From: Sulfuritalea sp.
Lineage (GTDB): Bacteria; Pseudomonadota; Gammaproteobacteria; Burkholderiales; Rhodocyclaceae
Direction: 5' to 3'
Assembly: GCA_023229545.1 (NCBI GenBank)
Contig: JALNZB010000002.1
Span: 161,856 to 225,855 of the forward strand
DNA length: 64,000 nucleotides
Shown in pieces: positions 25,129 to 34,562 of the stretch (the first letter of the stretch is position 1; every line of letters starts with the position of its first letter). The translations under genes were made by a program, and so were the position numbers. The notes under the pieces were generated by a model, which saw only the letters and a list, made by a program, of their open reading frames with translations, was not told the origin of the DNA and made no database searches.

Positions 25129-27554
25129 GTTTGCTTTTCGGCGGGTTTTTGCGGCGCCGGCGGCACCGGTTTTTCGACGACGGGCCTTGGCGGCACGGGC
25201 TTTTCCACGGCGGGTTTTTCCACGGCTTTCGGTTTGGCGTCCTGTACCGGTGCGGGCGCCTGTCTGTCGACTTCTTCGGTTTCGTCTTCCGCGTCCGGCG
25301 GCGGCAGATGTTCCTTGTACACGAACTCCTTGCTGGTCTTGCCGGAAGGATCGTTGGCGACAATGGACACCAGGCCCGCAGGGGATTCCTGCCAGCTCTC
25401 GGGCACGCCCTTCAGGGCATGCTCCATGAAGTTGATCCACATCGGCAGCGCCGCAGCACCCCCTGTTTCGCCGTTGCCCATGCGCCGGGGCTGATCGAAG
25501 CCGATCCAGGCGATGCCGACCACGGTCGGCTGGTAGCCGCAGAACCAGGCGTCGATGTAGTCGTTGGTGGTGCCGGTCTTGCCCGCCAGGTCGCCGCGCT
25601 TGAGCGCGACGGCGGCGCGGGTCGCGGTGCCGCGCCGCACCACGTCGTGCATCATGCTGTCCATCAGCCAGGCATTGCGGGCGTCGATGGCGCGCAGTGA
25701 TTCATCGCCCGCCAGCGTGGGCTGCGTGGCGGCCAGGACGTTGCCCTTGTCATCGAGAATCTGGCGCACGATGTACGGACTGACTCGATAGCCGCCGTTG
25801 GCGAATATCGAATAGGCGGCAAGTTGCTGCCAGGGCGTCACGGAGCCGGCGCCCAGCGCCAGTGTCAGATAGGGCGGCTGTTTGTCCGCGTCAAAACCAA
25901 AGCGCGTCACATAATCCTGCGCGTAATGGGTGCCGATGGAACGCAACAAGCGGATCGAAACCATGTTCTTGGATTTCGCCAGCGCGGTACGCAAACTCAT
26001 CGGGCCTTCATATTTGCCGTCATAGTTCTTCGGTTCCCAGGCCTGGGAACCGGTTTCTTCGGCGGAGATCGAGACGGGTTCGTCTTCGATCACCGAGGCC
26101 GGTGTGTAGCCTTTTTCCAGACCGGCGGAGTAGATGAAGGGCTTGAAGCTGGAGCCGGGCTGGCGCCACGCCTGGGTGACATGGTTGAACTTGTTGCGAT
26201 TGAAATCGAAGCCGCCGACCAGCGCCCGGATTGCGCCATCGACCGGACTGGCGGCGACGAATGCGGCTTCGACCTCGGGCAACTGGACGATTTGCCAGCC
26301 CTTGCCGAATTTCTGGACGCGAATCACCGCGCCGCGCCGCACCCGTTTGTTGGGTGGTGATTTCTCATCCAGCATGCGCGCGGCAAACTTGAGCCCGTCA
26401 TCGCTTATCCTGAGCACCTCGCCACCGCGCAGATAGGCTCGCACCAGTTTTGGAGTCGCTTCCAGAACGATGGCCGGCAGCAGATCGTCGCTGTCGTCAT
26501 ACTCGGCCAAAAGCTCCTCCAGTTCCTCGTCCTGACCCGGAGCGATGTCCTTGATGTCGACATAGGCCTCAACCCCGCGATAGCCGTGGCGACGGTCGTA
26601 GTCGATGACGCCGCGGCGTAGCGCCAGGTAGGCGGCTTGCTGTTCGCCGCGGTTGATGGTGGTGATGACGCGCAGTCCGCGACTGTAGACATCGTCGGGG
26701 AACTGCTCGACGGCAATCTGTCGCGCCATTTCAGCGACATAGTCGGCGTGGACGCCGAAGTCGTTGGCGTCGTGCTTGACGTGCAGGACTTCGGTTTGCG
26801 CCGACTTCCATAGCGTTTCGTCGATGAACTTAAGCTCATGCATCCGGCGCAGGACGTAATGCTGGCGCAATTGCGCCCGTTTTGGATTCGCCACCGGGTT
26901 GTAGGCCGACGGCGCCTTGGGCAGGCCGGCGAGCATGGCTGCCTCGGCGATCGTGACATCCTTCAGCGCCTTGCCGAAATAAATCTGAGCCGCGGCCGAG
27001 AAGCCGTAGGCGCGTTGTCCGAGATAAATCTGGTTGAGGTAGATTTCAAGAATCTGGTCCTTGCCGAGATTGTTCTCGATTTTGAAAGCCAGTAACATCT
27101 CGTAGAGTTTTCGCGTCAGGGTTTTTTCGCTGGAAAGGAAAAAGTTGCGCGCTACCTGCATGGTGATGGTCGACGCTCCCTGGCGCTTGCCGCCACCGAC
27201 GAAATTGGAATATGCTGCGCGCAGGACGCCCAGTGTGTCGATGCCCGGATGCTGGTAGAAGCGCTCGTCCTCCGCTGCGAGAATGGCCTGCTTCATTACG
27301 GCGGGAACGTCCTTGATGTGGGCAAAGTTACGCCGTTCCTCGCCAAACTCGCCAATCAGGTAACCATCGCTGGAATAAATGCGTAACGGGATTTTCGGTT
27401 GGTAGTCGGTCAGCACTTCCAGCGAGGGAAGCTGCGGATAGGCAAGAATCAGTACGATGCCGGCAAGTGCGGCGACACTTAGCACAGCGCCGCCGATCAG
27501 AAGCAGGAAATACAGCGCCCAGCGGGCGGGAGCGGGTAGGGCGGAAGTGGGCAC
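25125..27554 (-). CDS. mrcA: Penicillin-binding protein 1A
   Basis: An 809-residue bifunctional peptidoglycan synthase anchored by one N-terminal helix (LLIGGAVLSVAALAGIVLIL). The GT51 glycosyltransferase domain (about 55-235) shows AAEDERFYQHPGID with the catalytic Glu and GASTITMQVARNFFL. An OB-type insert follows, then the transpeptidase domain with active Ser in QPGSSFKPF, the SKN motif in ALAKSKNMVS and KTG in GKTGTTNDYIDAWF. The last 60 residues are proline- and lysine-rich (EKPVPPRPVVEKPVPPAP) and probably disordered. Divergent from pilM, its usual neighbour. Confidence 0.96.
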   Translation of the reverse strand: MPTSALPAPARWALYFLLLIGGAVLSVAALAGIVLILAYPQLPSLEVLTDYQPKIPLRIYSSDGYLIGEFGEERRNFAHIKDVPAVMKQAILAAEDERFYQHPGIDTLGVLRAAYSNFVGGGKRQGASTITMQVARNFFLSSEKTLTRKLYEMLLAFKIENNLGKDQILEIYLNQIYLGQRAYGFSAAAQIYFGKALKDVTIAEAAMLAGLPKAPSAYNPVANPKRAQLRQHYVLRRMHELKFIDETLWKSAQTEVLHVKHDANDFGVHADYVAEMARQIAVEQFPDDVYSRGLRVITTINRGEQQAAYLALRRGVIDYDRRHGYRGVEAYVDIKDIAPGQDEELEELLAEYDDSDDLLPAIVLEATPKLVRAYLRGGEVLRISDDGLKFAARMLDEKSPPNKRVRRGAVIRVQKFGKGWQIVQLPEVEAAFVAASPVDGAIRALVGGFDFNRNKFNHVTQAWRQPGSSFKPFIYSAGLEKGYTPASVIEDEPVSISAEETGSQAWEPKNYDGKYEGPMSLRTALAKSKNMVSIRLLRSIGTHYAQDYVTRFGFDADKQPPYLTLALGAGSVTPWQQLAAYSIFANGGYRVSPYIVRQILDDKGNVLAATQPTLAGDESLRAIDARNAWLMDSMMHDVVRRGTATRAAVALKRGDLAGKTGTTNDYIDAWFCGYQPTVVGIAWIGFDQPRRMGNGETGGAAALPMWINFMEHALKGVPESWQESPAGLVSIVANDPSGKTSKEFVYKEHLPPPDAEDETEEVDRQAPAPVQDAKPKAVEKPAVEKPVPPRPVVEKPVPPAPQKPAEKQT

Positions 27555-27723
27555 GAAGGAACGGGGCGGAAGTCGGCGCGTGGGATTATAGCTGTGGCGC
27601 TGGGGACACGCGGCGACAGGTCGTCCTTAATTATTTTGCTTTACAGCCGATATAGTTGCTGCTAGCATCTGAAGTAAATTATCTGTATAGCTCGTAACGC
27701 AATATTTTTAAAGGAAAAATCCT

Positions 27724-28815
27724 TTGCAGATCGATGTCTCGGCTCTGAAGTCGATCTTTAACCCGAAGCTGCGTCCGTTGATCGGCGTGGATATCAGTTC
27801 GACCGCCGTCAAGATGGTTGAGCTGGTCGATGCCGGCAAGGGGCAGCCGCGGGTTGAGCGCTACGCGATCGAACCTTTGCCGAAAGATGCCGTGCTCGAC
27901 GGCAACCTGGCGTCGCTTGAAGCCGTGGCGGGAGCCCTTCAGCGTTGCTGGAAGCGACTCGGTACGTCCACGCGTTTTATCGCCATGGCGCTGCCGACCT
28001 CTGCGGTGATCACCAAAAAGATTACGTTGCCGGCCAACCTGCGCGAACAGGACATGGAAATTCAGGTCGAGTCCGAGGCCAACCAGTACATTCCGTTTGC
28101 GCTGGAAGAGGTCAATCTCGACTTTCAGGTGATCGGCCCGGCGCCGGGGAGTCCCGACGATGTGGAAGTGCTGCTGGCCGCCTCGCGCAAGGAGAAAGTC
28201 GAAGACCGCGTCGCTGCCGCCGAAGTGGCCGAGCTGAAACCGGTGGTGATCGATGTCGAGGCCTATGCAACCCAGGCCGCATATGAACTGGTGATCAAGC
28301 AACTGCCACGGGACGGTGCGGGCCAGATCATTGCGTTGATAGACATTGGCGCCTCGGCGATGACGGTCACCATCATGAAGGACGACCAGCAGGTCTACGC
28401 GAGAGAGCAGGCATTCGGCGGATCGCAGCTCACCGATGAGATCATGCGTGCCTATGGCATCGGTCCCGACGAAGCCGAAAACCTGAAGCGCTCGGGTACT
28501 CCCCCCGACAACTATGAAGCGGAGATTCTTCATCCCTTCATTGAAAATCTGGCGCAGGAGGTTGCGCGAGCGCTGCAGTTCTTCTTCACTTCGACGCCGT
28601 ATGGCGAAGTGAATCACATCATTCTTTCAGGTGGATCGGCGCTGGTTCCGGGTGTCGCTGAAATTGTGGGTCAGCGCACCAACGTCAATACGATGTTGGC
28701 CGATCCGTTTGCGGGAATGACGATATCACCGCGTATTCGCGCCAAGCAGCTCGCCGCCGACGCGCCATCGCTGATGGTGGCCTGCGGACTGGCTCTCAGG
28801 AAGTTCGATCAATGA
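27724..28815 (+). CDS. pilM: Type IV pilus assembly protein PilM
   Basis: A 363-residue actin-like ATPase of the inner membrane alignment complex. IGVDISSTAVKMVELVDAGK is the actin-fold phosphate loop region, and HIILSGGSALVPGVAEIVGQ the second ATP-site segment. PilM binds the cytosolic tail of PilN. The start is a TTG: AAAGGAAA lies about eight bases upstream and no better codon is near. The upstream 169 bases shared with mrcA are AT-rich and should hold the pil promoter (for example TTTACA and TATAGT/TATCTG-like boxes between 27635 and 27700), but no single promoter is clear. First gene of pilMNOPQ; every junction overlaps. Confidence 0.95.
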   Translation: MQIDVSALKSIFNPKLRPLIGVDISSTAVKMVELVDAGKGQPRVERYAIEPLPKDAVLDGNLASLEAVAGALQRCWKRLGTSTRFIAMALPTSAVITKKITLPANLREQDMEIQVESEANQYIPFALEEVNLDFQVIGPAPGSPDDVEVLLAASRKEKVEDRVAAAEVAELKPVVIDVEAYATQAAYELVIKQLPRDGAGQIIALIDIGASAMTVTIMKDDQQVYAREQAFGGSQLTDEIMRAYGIGPDEAENLKRSGTPPDNYEAEILHPFIENLAQEVARALQFFFTSTPYGEVNHIILSGGSALVPGVAEIVGQRTNVNTMLADPFAGMTISPRIRAKQLAADAPSLMVACGLALRKFDQ

Positions 28816-29390
28816 TCCGGATCAACCTCCTTCCTCATCGCGAGGAGAAGCGCAAGGCCCGACGCCAGCAGTTCTACGTCTTGCTGGGGCTGGTTGCGGT
28901 GTTGGCCGGTTTGATCTGGTTCCTTGGCTACTCGATCATCGGCAAGCAGATTGCCGTGCAGAATGACAAGAATGAATTCATCAAGCGTGAGATCGCCAGC
29001 CTGGACAAGGAAATTGACGAAATCAAGAAAATCCAGGAACAGACCAACGCGCTTTTGGCCCGCAAGCGGGTCATTGAGGCACTGCAGGCCAATCGCACGG
29101 AAACCGTGCATCTTTTCAACGAGTTGGCCAAGCAGGTGCCCGAAGGCATCTATTTGCGTACGCTTGTGCAAACTGGACCAAGGATCGCCATCTCGGGTTA
29201 TGCGCAGTCGAACGCGCGGATAACCACGTTGATGAACAATCTCGATGAGTCGCCGCTGCTTGAGCGCTCGACGCTGGTTGAAACCAAGGCCGAGGTGGTG
29301 GCCAATCGACGCTTGAACGCCTTCAGCATCACCACCATGATTACTCGCCAAACCACGGCGGCTGCCAAGCCGGCGCCGGGGAAGAAATGA
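28812..29390 (+). CDS. pilN: Type IV pilus assembly protein PilN
   Basis: A 192-residue bitopic protein. The N-terminal cytosolic peptide MIRINLLPHREEKRK is the conserved PilM-binding INLLP motif; one membrane helix follows (FYVLLGLVAVLAGLIWFLGY), then a periplasmic coiled coil (FIKREIASLDKEIDEIKKIQ) and a ferredoxin-like domain. It forms a heterodimer with PilO. It overlaps pilM and pilO by four bases each. Confidence 0.95.
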   Translation: MIRINLLPHREEKRKARRQQFYVLLGLVAVLAGLIWFLGYSIIGKQIAVQNDKNEFIKREIASLDKEIDEIKKIQEQTNALLARKRVIEALQANRTETVHLFNELAKQVPEGIYLRTLVQTGPRIAISGYAQSNARITTLMNNLDESPLLERSTLVETKAEVVANRRLNAFSITTMITRQTTAAAKPAPGKK

Positions 29391-30145
29391 TGAAGCTGCC
29401 TTCGTTACCCTCATTGTTCAAGCGAAAGTCGGCCGCTGAGCGTCTGGCGGAAAAGCAGGCCGTCAAGACGGAGCCTGCCGCACACAAAGCGCCGCTGATC
29501 GATTTTCAGCAGTTGGCCATGGATTTCAAGACGCTGGATCCCAAGGATCCGGGGCTGTGGCCGCAGGCTCCGCGCATCGTCATTCTTCTCGGTCTCTTTG
29601 TAGCCTTGATAGCCGCCGCCTGGGGATTTGGCGCCATTGGCTGGAGCGTCCAGCTGGACGAGCTTGAGGCAAAGAAGTCTCAGGAAGCCAAGCACAAGGA
29701 AGACTGGCTGAACAAAAAAAGGCAGGCTGTCAATCTTGACGAATACCGCCGCCAGTTGGCTGAGATCGACCGCTCGTTCGGCGCCTTGCTCAAGCAACTG
29801 CCAAACAAGGCGGAGATGGGTGACATGCTGGTTGATATCAACAAGGCGGCGCAAGCCAGGGGTCTGTCGGTCGAACTCTTCAAGCCGGGCGGCGAGGCTC
29901 CGCGGGAATTTTATGCCGAGGTGCCGATTACGCTGAATCTTACCGGCAGTTACCACGACATCGGCGCGTTTACGGGAGACATTGCCAAGCTGCCGCGTAT
30001 CGTCACCCTGAACGACATCAATTTGAGCGCGAATCCAAAAGGGACGATGTCGATCAGAACCACCGCCAGAACCTTCCGCTATCTTGATGAAGGAGAAATT
30101 GCCATCCAGAAGAAGCAGCAGGCAACCAAGAAGGGCAAGAAATGA
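29387..30145 (+). CDS. pilO: Type IV pilus assembly protein PilO
   Basis: A 252-residue partner of PilN. After a basic cytosolic head, one membrane helix (IVILLGLFVALIAAAWGFGA) leads to a periplasmic coiled coil (LDELEAKKSQEAKHKEDWLN) and a ferredoxin-like domain with GLSVELFKPGGEAPREFYAE. A lysine-rich C-terminus follows (KKQQATKKGKK). Overlaps pilN and pilP by four bases each, giving translational coupling. Confidence 0.94.
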   Translation: MMKLPSLPSLFKRKSAAERLAEKQAVKTEPAAHKAPLIDFQQLAMDFKTLDPKDPGLWPQAPRIVILLGLFVALIAAAWGFGAIGWSVQLDELEAKKSQEAKHKEDWLNKKRQAVNLDEYRRQLAEIDRSFGALLKQLPNKAEMGDMLVDINKAAQARGLSVELFKPGGEAPREFYAEVPITLNLTGSYHDIGAFTGDIAKLPRIVTLNDINLSANPKGTMSIRTTARTFRYLDEGEIAIQKKQQATKKGKK

Positions 30146-30663
30146 AGTTTCTCAAACTTCTTTTCCTGTGCCCGTTGTTGTTGCTGGGTTGCGCTGCTGA
30201 AGAGCATCAGGATCTCCGGCAGTGGATGCGCGACGAGGCCAAGGACATGAGGGGCAAAGTGACGCCCCTGCCGGAAATAACCGCATTCCCGGTGGTCGCT
30301 TATGAAACCGAGGCGCTGACGTCGCCCTTTGCTCCCGGCAAGATCGTGACGCTGGAGGCCATCGCGGACAAGTCAACGCCGGATCGCACCCGACCGCAGC
30401 AACCGCTTGAGATTTTCCCCATCGAAGACCTCAAGGTGGTCGGCGTCATCATGATGGGGCCGGTGCCCTATGCACTGATTCAGACTCCGCCGCCGAACAA
30501 GCCAAAGCATGTGCGCGTGGGCGAATACATGGGCCGCAGTTTCGGCAAGATCACGGCAATTACCAGAGATGGCGTTACGGTGCTGGAAACCGTCAAGGAC
30601 GCGAATGGCGCATGGGTTGAGCAGGAGAAGATGCTCATGGTGCCGAAAGAAGGAGGACGTTGA
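30142..30663 (+). CDS. pilP: Type IV pilus lipoprotein PilP
   Basis: A 173-residue inner membrane lipoprotein that links PilNO to the secretin PilQ. Signal peptide MKFLKLLFLCPLLLLGC with lipobox LLGC; mature part starts AAEEHQDLRQWMRDEAKDMR. The C-terminal beta domain includes VGVIMMGPVPYALIQTPP and HVRVGEYMGRSFGKITAITR, typical of PilP. The stop overlaps the pilQ start region (TGATG). Confidence 0.94.
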   Translation: MKFLKLLFLCPLLLLGCAAEEHQDLRQWMRDEAKDMRGKVTPLPEITAFPVVAYETEALTSPFAPGKIVTLEAIADKSTPDRTRPQQPLEIFPIEDLKVVGVIMMGPVPYALIQTPPPNKPKHVRVGEYMGRSFGKITAITRDGVTVLETVKDANGAWVEQEKMLMVPKEGGR

Positions 30664-32882
30664 TGAAGAGAATTCAAATTGCCGCGGTTGCCTTGGCGGG
30701 ACTCTGGTTTAGCCTGTCCGGTGCATCGATTGCGGCCGAAAACTCCATCAAGCAAATTCAGGTGAGGCGCGATGGCGATCAAGTCCTGCTCAAGGTGCAG
30801 ATGTCCGCTCCGCTGAAGGCACTGCCGGGAAATTGGAGCGTGGTCGAGCCACCGCGCGTGGTGATTGACTTTCCCGATACCGACAACCAATCGGGTCAGT
30901 CCGCCCAACAGGTAGCGACGGGCGATCTCAAAAGCCTGAATCTGGTGCAAACCGACAAACTAACGCGACTGGTGCTCAACCTCTATCGACCGACGAAGTT
31001 CTCCACAGAAATTGTCGGAGATGTTCTGTTCATCAAGTTGCAGGCGCAGAGTGTTCAGGCCAGCCAGGAGCCGGCGCCCAGCGTATACCAGCCGACGGCG
31101 CCGTCCTCCGTGTCGACGACTGCGGTGGAAAGACCGACTTTGGCGACCGACACGGCCGCAATCCGCGATATCGTATTCCGCCGCGGTGAAGACGGACAGG
31201 CCACGATCACGGTGGATCTGACCGATGGCACCGTGCCTATCGACATTCGTCGCGCGGGTACGGGACTCACCGTCGAGCTGCGCGACGTCGAGTTACCCGA
31301 GCGCCTGCAGAATCGGCGCGACGTAAACGATTTTGCGACTCCGGTAACAACAATGACCTCGCGCGCGGTGGGCAATCTGACGCGCATCGACATTGGCGCC
31401 CGTGGCCGCTGGTTTCATCAGGCGCATCTGGCGAACAATCAGTTGACCATCGAAGTCAAACCGATTCCCGCAGATGAAGCCAACAAGCTGGTTCAGACGG
31501 GACAACAGGGGCAAAGGGTTTCGATCAACTTCTTCGGTGCCGATGCGACCATGGTTTTGCGCACGCTCGCCGACATTTCGGGCAAGAATGTGCTGGTTGA
31601 TCCTTCGCTGAACGGCAGAACGGTCACCGCGAGTCTTGACAACATTCCGTACGATCAGGCTCTTGAGATCATCATGGCGCAAGTCAACGCCGGCATGCGG
31701 GTGCGTGATGACGTGGTTTTGTTCGGTGATCGGGCCGTGCTGCAAAAGCGCGACCAGGACACCGCTGACGAGGCCAATCGCGCAAGCGATATCGCGCCGC
31801 TGGTGGCGGAAACCTTCAAGCTCAACTATGTCAAGGCAGCGGATATTGTTTCACTGGTGAAAAGCAGCTTTGCCGCCACGGCGGCTCCGGCGGCGGGCGC
31901 TCCGGCGGCGGGCGCTCCAGCGGCGGCTCCTGCGGCTGCTGGCGGTACAACTAAGGGCATGCTTTCATCGCGCGGCGGAATATCGATTCACGACGCCACC
32001 AATCAGGTATTTGTCCGGGATACGGCGGCGGTGATCGAATCCATTCGCGAGGTCATCCGAAATGTGGATATTCCGCCCAAGCAGGTGATGGTCGAAGCCC
32101 GCATTGTCGAGGCGTCCACCGGGTTTGCCAATTCGCTGGGTGTACGTATGACCGTGGGTAATGTCCAGACCGACGGCGGCTACAGAATACCCGGCACATC
32201 ATCGAGGCTCGCCTTTAGCGCCTCGCCGGTTAATACCGCCAGCAACGTCGATATCTATGGCAGCGCCCCCGTCCCCTCGCTGTCGGCAACCCCAATGATT
32301 TTCCGACCAAGCTATGCTTTGGCTGGCGCGGGGAATTTCGGCTTGATGCTGTTCAACGCCGCTGCCACCAAGGTGCTTTCACTGGAGTTGCAGGCGGCAG
32401 AGAACGATTCGCGCAACAAGACCATTTCGTCTCCCAGAATCGTCACGCTGAACCGCAAGGCGGCGACCATCAACAATACCCAGCAGGTGACCATTCTTAC
32501 GGGGGTCAATGCCACCACGGGCCTGCCAATCTACCAGACATTTTCGGCGCCTCTGACGCTGGGAGTGACGCCCTCGGTTAATCCGGACAATCGCATCAGT
32601 CTTGAGCTGAATATTGCCAAGAGCACCATCACCAATGCGACGACCGGCAGCCTGGACACCAACACCGTAACCACCAATGTGATTGTCGAGAATGGCGGCA
32701 CGGTGGTGATTGGCGGCTTTGCGCGTGAGTCCGATATTCAGACTCAGGACCGTGTTCCCTTCCTCGGCGATTTGCCCTATGTCGGCTTCCTGTTCAAGAC
32801 CACGCAGAAGAGTATTTCGCGCAGTGAATTGCTGGTCTTCATTACGCCGCGCATTGTCAGTGATGCGCTGACGCAGCGCTAG
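30663..32882 (+). CDS. pilQ: Type IV pilus secretin PilQ
   Basis: A 739-residue outer membrane channel protein with a signal peptide (MKRIQIAAVALAGLWFSLSG, cut near ASIAAEN). Two N-terminal AMIN domains bind peptidoglycan (about 25-130 and 165-260), then an STN/N0 domain (VSINFFGADATMVLRTLADI), an N1 domain, and the secretin core to the C-terminus (VPFLGDLPYVGFLFKTTQK). An Ala/Pro/Gly linker at about residues 400-425 is encoded by near-perfect 15-base repeats. The ATG at 30663 follows GGAGG; a TTG one codon earlier is less likely. Confidence 0.96.
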   Translation: MKRIQIAAVALAGLWFSLSGASIAAENSIKQIQVRRDGDQVLLKVQMSAPLKALPGNWSVVEPPRVVIDFPDTDNQSGQSAQQVATGDLKSLNLVQTDKLTRLVLNLYRPTKFSTEIVGDVLFIKLQAQSVQASQEPAPSVYQPTAPSSVSTTAVERPTLATDTAAIRDIVFRRGEDGQATITVDLTDGTVPIDIRRAGTGLTVELRDVELPERLQNRRDVNDFATPVTTMTSRAVGNLTRIDIGARGRWFHQAHLANNQLTIEVKPIPADEANKLVQTGQQGQRVSINFFGADATMVLRTLADISGKNVLVDPSLNGRTVTASLDNIPYDQALEIIMAQVNAGMRVRDDVVLFGDRAVLQKRDQDTADEANRASDIAPLVAETFKLNYVKAADIVSLVKSSFAATAAPAAGAPAAGAPAAAPAAAGGTTKGMLSSRGGISIHDATNQVFVRDTAAVIESIREVIRNVDIPPKQVMVEARIVEASTGFANSLGVRMTVGNVQTDGGYRIPGTSSRLAFSASPVNTASNVDIYGSAPVPSLSATPMIFRPSYALAGAGNFGLMLFNAAATKVLSLELQAAENDSRNKTISSPRIVTLNRKAATINNTQQVTILTGVNATTGLPIYQTFSAPLTLGVTPSVNPDNRISLELNIAKSTITNATTGSLDTNTVTTNVIVENGGTVVIGGFARESDIQTQDRVPFLGDLPYVGFLFKTTQKSISRSELLVFITPRIVSDALTQR

Positions 32883-32903
32883 CCTGCGTTTATTCCTCAA
32901 ACA

Positions 32904-32932
32904 GGGGCCGGCTATTGCCGGCCCCGTCTTTT
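32904..32932 (+). terminator. Intrinsic terminator after pilQ
   Basis: GGGGCCGGC, loop TATT, GCCGGCCCC form a perfect nine-pair stem followed by GTCTTTT, 21 bases after the pilQ stop. It ends the pil operon and separates it from aroK. Confidence 0.85.
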
Positions 32933-32952
32933 GGCGCTGCTACAATTCGTGC

Positions 32953-33480
32953 GTGAGTGCAAACAACAACATTTATCTGGTCGGTATGCCGGGCGCCGGC
33001 AAGACCACGGTGGGTCGCCAACTGGCCCGGCGCATGGGCCGGGCCTTTATCGATGCCGATCACGAAATCGAGGCGCGCACCGGGGTAAGGATTCCCTTGA
33101 TTTTCGATATCGAGGGCGAGCAGGGGTTTCGTGATCGCGAGTCAAAAGTGATTGCCGAACTGGCCAATGAATCCGATCTGGTCATCGCCACGGGCGGCGG
33201 CGCGATACTACGTCCGGAAAATCGCGCCGCTCTCAAGCAGGGGGGCACGGTGATTTATCTTCATGTGGCGCCGCACTTGCTGTTCGAGCGTACGCGCCTC
33301 GATCCCAACCGGCCATTATTGCAGGTCGCCGATCCAATGCAGAAGATCGAGGAACTGTTCGCACAACGCGATCCCTTGTACCGCGAGGTGGCCGACATCG
33401 TCATCAACAGCATGGGCGGCAGCATTAACCACCTGGTCAAGCAGCTTGAACGGCAGTTGCAGCAGCGATGCGCCGCCTGA
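32953..33480 (+). CDS. aroK: Shikimate kinase
   Basis: A 175-residue P-loop kinase that phosphorylates shikimate at O3. Walker A GMPGAGKTTVGRQLA at about 11-25; DADHEIEARTG binds shikimate; GFRDRESKVIAEL and ATGGGAILRPEN are family motifs; the lid arginines lie in RTRLDPNRPLL. The start is GTG. A TACAAT hexamer ends only six bases before it, so the message may be leaderless or nearly so. AroB follows with a 13-base overlap. Confidence 0.95.
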   Translation: MSANNNIYLVGMPGAGKTTVGRQLARRMGRAFIDADHEIEARTGVRIPLIFDIEGEQGFRDRESKVIAELANESDLVIATGGGAILRPENRAALKQGGTVIYLHVAPHLLFERTRLDPNRPLLQVADPMQKIEELFAQRDPLYREVADIVINSMGGSINHLVKQLERQLQQRCAA

Positions 33481-34562
33481 ACGTTGCTCTGGCCGACCGC
33501 AGCTATCCGATCCTGATCGGTGGCGGCCTGCTTTCCCGTGCCGACCTGATCCTGCCGTTTCTGCGCACCAAGCGTGCCGCTCTTGTCAGCAACGTGACCG
33601 TGGCTCCCTTGTATCTGGATGTTCTCGCCCGTGGTCTGGAGAAAGTCGGCGTTGGCGTGACGCCGATCATTCTTGCCGATGGCGAAGCGCACAAGAACTG
33701 GGAATCGCTCAACCTGATTTACGACGCCCTGCTGGCTACCCGTTGCGACCGGGGTACGACCATCGTCGCTCTGGGCGGCGGTGTCATCGGTGATCTGGCG
33801 GGCTTCGCGGCGGCGACCTATCAGCGCGGCGTGCCTTTCATCCAGATTCCCACTACACTGCTGTCGCAGGTCGATTCCTCGGTCGGCGGCAAGACCGGCA
33901 TCAATCATCCGCGCGGCAAAAACATGGTTGGCGCCTTCTGGCAACCGAAGCTGGTGCTGGCGGATACCGACACCCTGAGAACGCTGCCGGATCGCGAGTT
34001 GTCAGCCGGAATGGCGGAAGTCATCAAGTATGGCCTGATCCGCGACCTGCCTTTCCTCGACTGGCTGGAAACAAACATGGACGGACTCATGGCGCGCGAC
34101 GGCGCGTTGCTCGCCCATGCCATCGAAACTTCCTGCGCCAACAAGGCTCAGGTGGTGGCCGCCGATGAGTACGAGACCGCCAAAGAGGGCGGTCGGGCGC
34201 TGCTCAATCTCGGTCACACCTTTGGTCACGCCATCGAAACCGGCATGGGCTATGGTGAGTGGCTGCACGGGGAAGCGGTCGCCGCCGGCACCATCATGGC
34301 CGTCGAGCTTTCGCGCCGCCTGGGCTGGCTGACAGCCGCCGATGTCGCCCGCGTCCGCGCACTGTTCGCGCGCGCCGGTTTGCCCGTCAGGGGCGCCGAA
34401 CTCGGCGCGGCGCGCTACCTTGAACTCATGTCCCACGACAAGAAGGTTATCGCTGGCAGTTTGCGCCTGGTTCTGCTCAAGGCGCTGGGCGAGGCCGTGA
34501 CTTATGCCGATGTCCCGCAAGAGGACATCGCCGCCGCCATCGAGTCCTGCTGTCGTGAGTGA
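33468..34562 (+). CDS. aroB: 3-dehydroquinate synthase
   Basis: A 364-residue NAD- and metal-dependent enzyme converting DAHP to 3-dehydroquinate, the second shikimate step. NAD-site GGGVIGDLAGFAAATYQRG, substrate and metal residues in SSVGGKTGINHPRGKN, AEVIKYGLI (Glu ligand) and LGHTFGHAIETG plus LHGEAV (His ligands). Normal length. It overlaps aroK by 13 bases and the dgt-like gene by eight, so the three form one unit. Confidence 0.96.
   Translation: MRRLNVALADRSYPILIGGGLLSRADLILPFLRTKRAALVSNVTVAPLYLDVLARGLEKVGVGVTPIILADGEAHKNWESLNLIYDALLATRCDRGTTIVALGGGVIGDLAGFAAATYQRGVPFIQIPTTLLSQVDSSVGGKTGINHPRGKNMVGAFWQPKLVLADTDTLRTLPDRELSAGMAEVIKYGLIRDLPFLDWLETNMDGLMARDGALLAHAIETSCANKAQVVAADEYETAKEGGRALLNLGHTFGHAIETGMGYGEWLHGEAVAAGTIMAVELSRRLGWLTAADVARVRALFARAGLPVRGAELGAARYLELMSHDKKVIAGSLRLVLLKALGEAVTYADVPQEDIAAAIESCCRE

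Noticed and set aside
31871..31935. Tandem 15-base repeats in pilQ
   Set aside because: They encode an Ala/Pro/Gly linker and keep frame; low complexity rather than a separate element.
33644..33666. Possible further copy of the dispersed motif in aroB
   Set aside because: It differs in the core (GCGTTG) and can be explained by the peptide V-G-V-G-V-T-P, so it is not counted as a firm copy.
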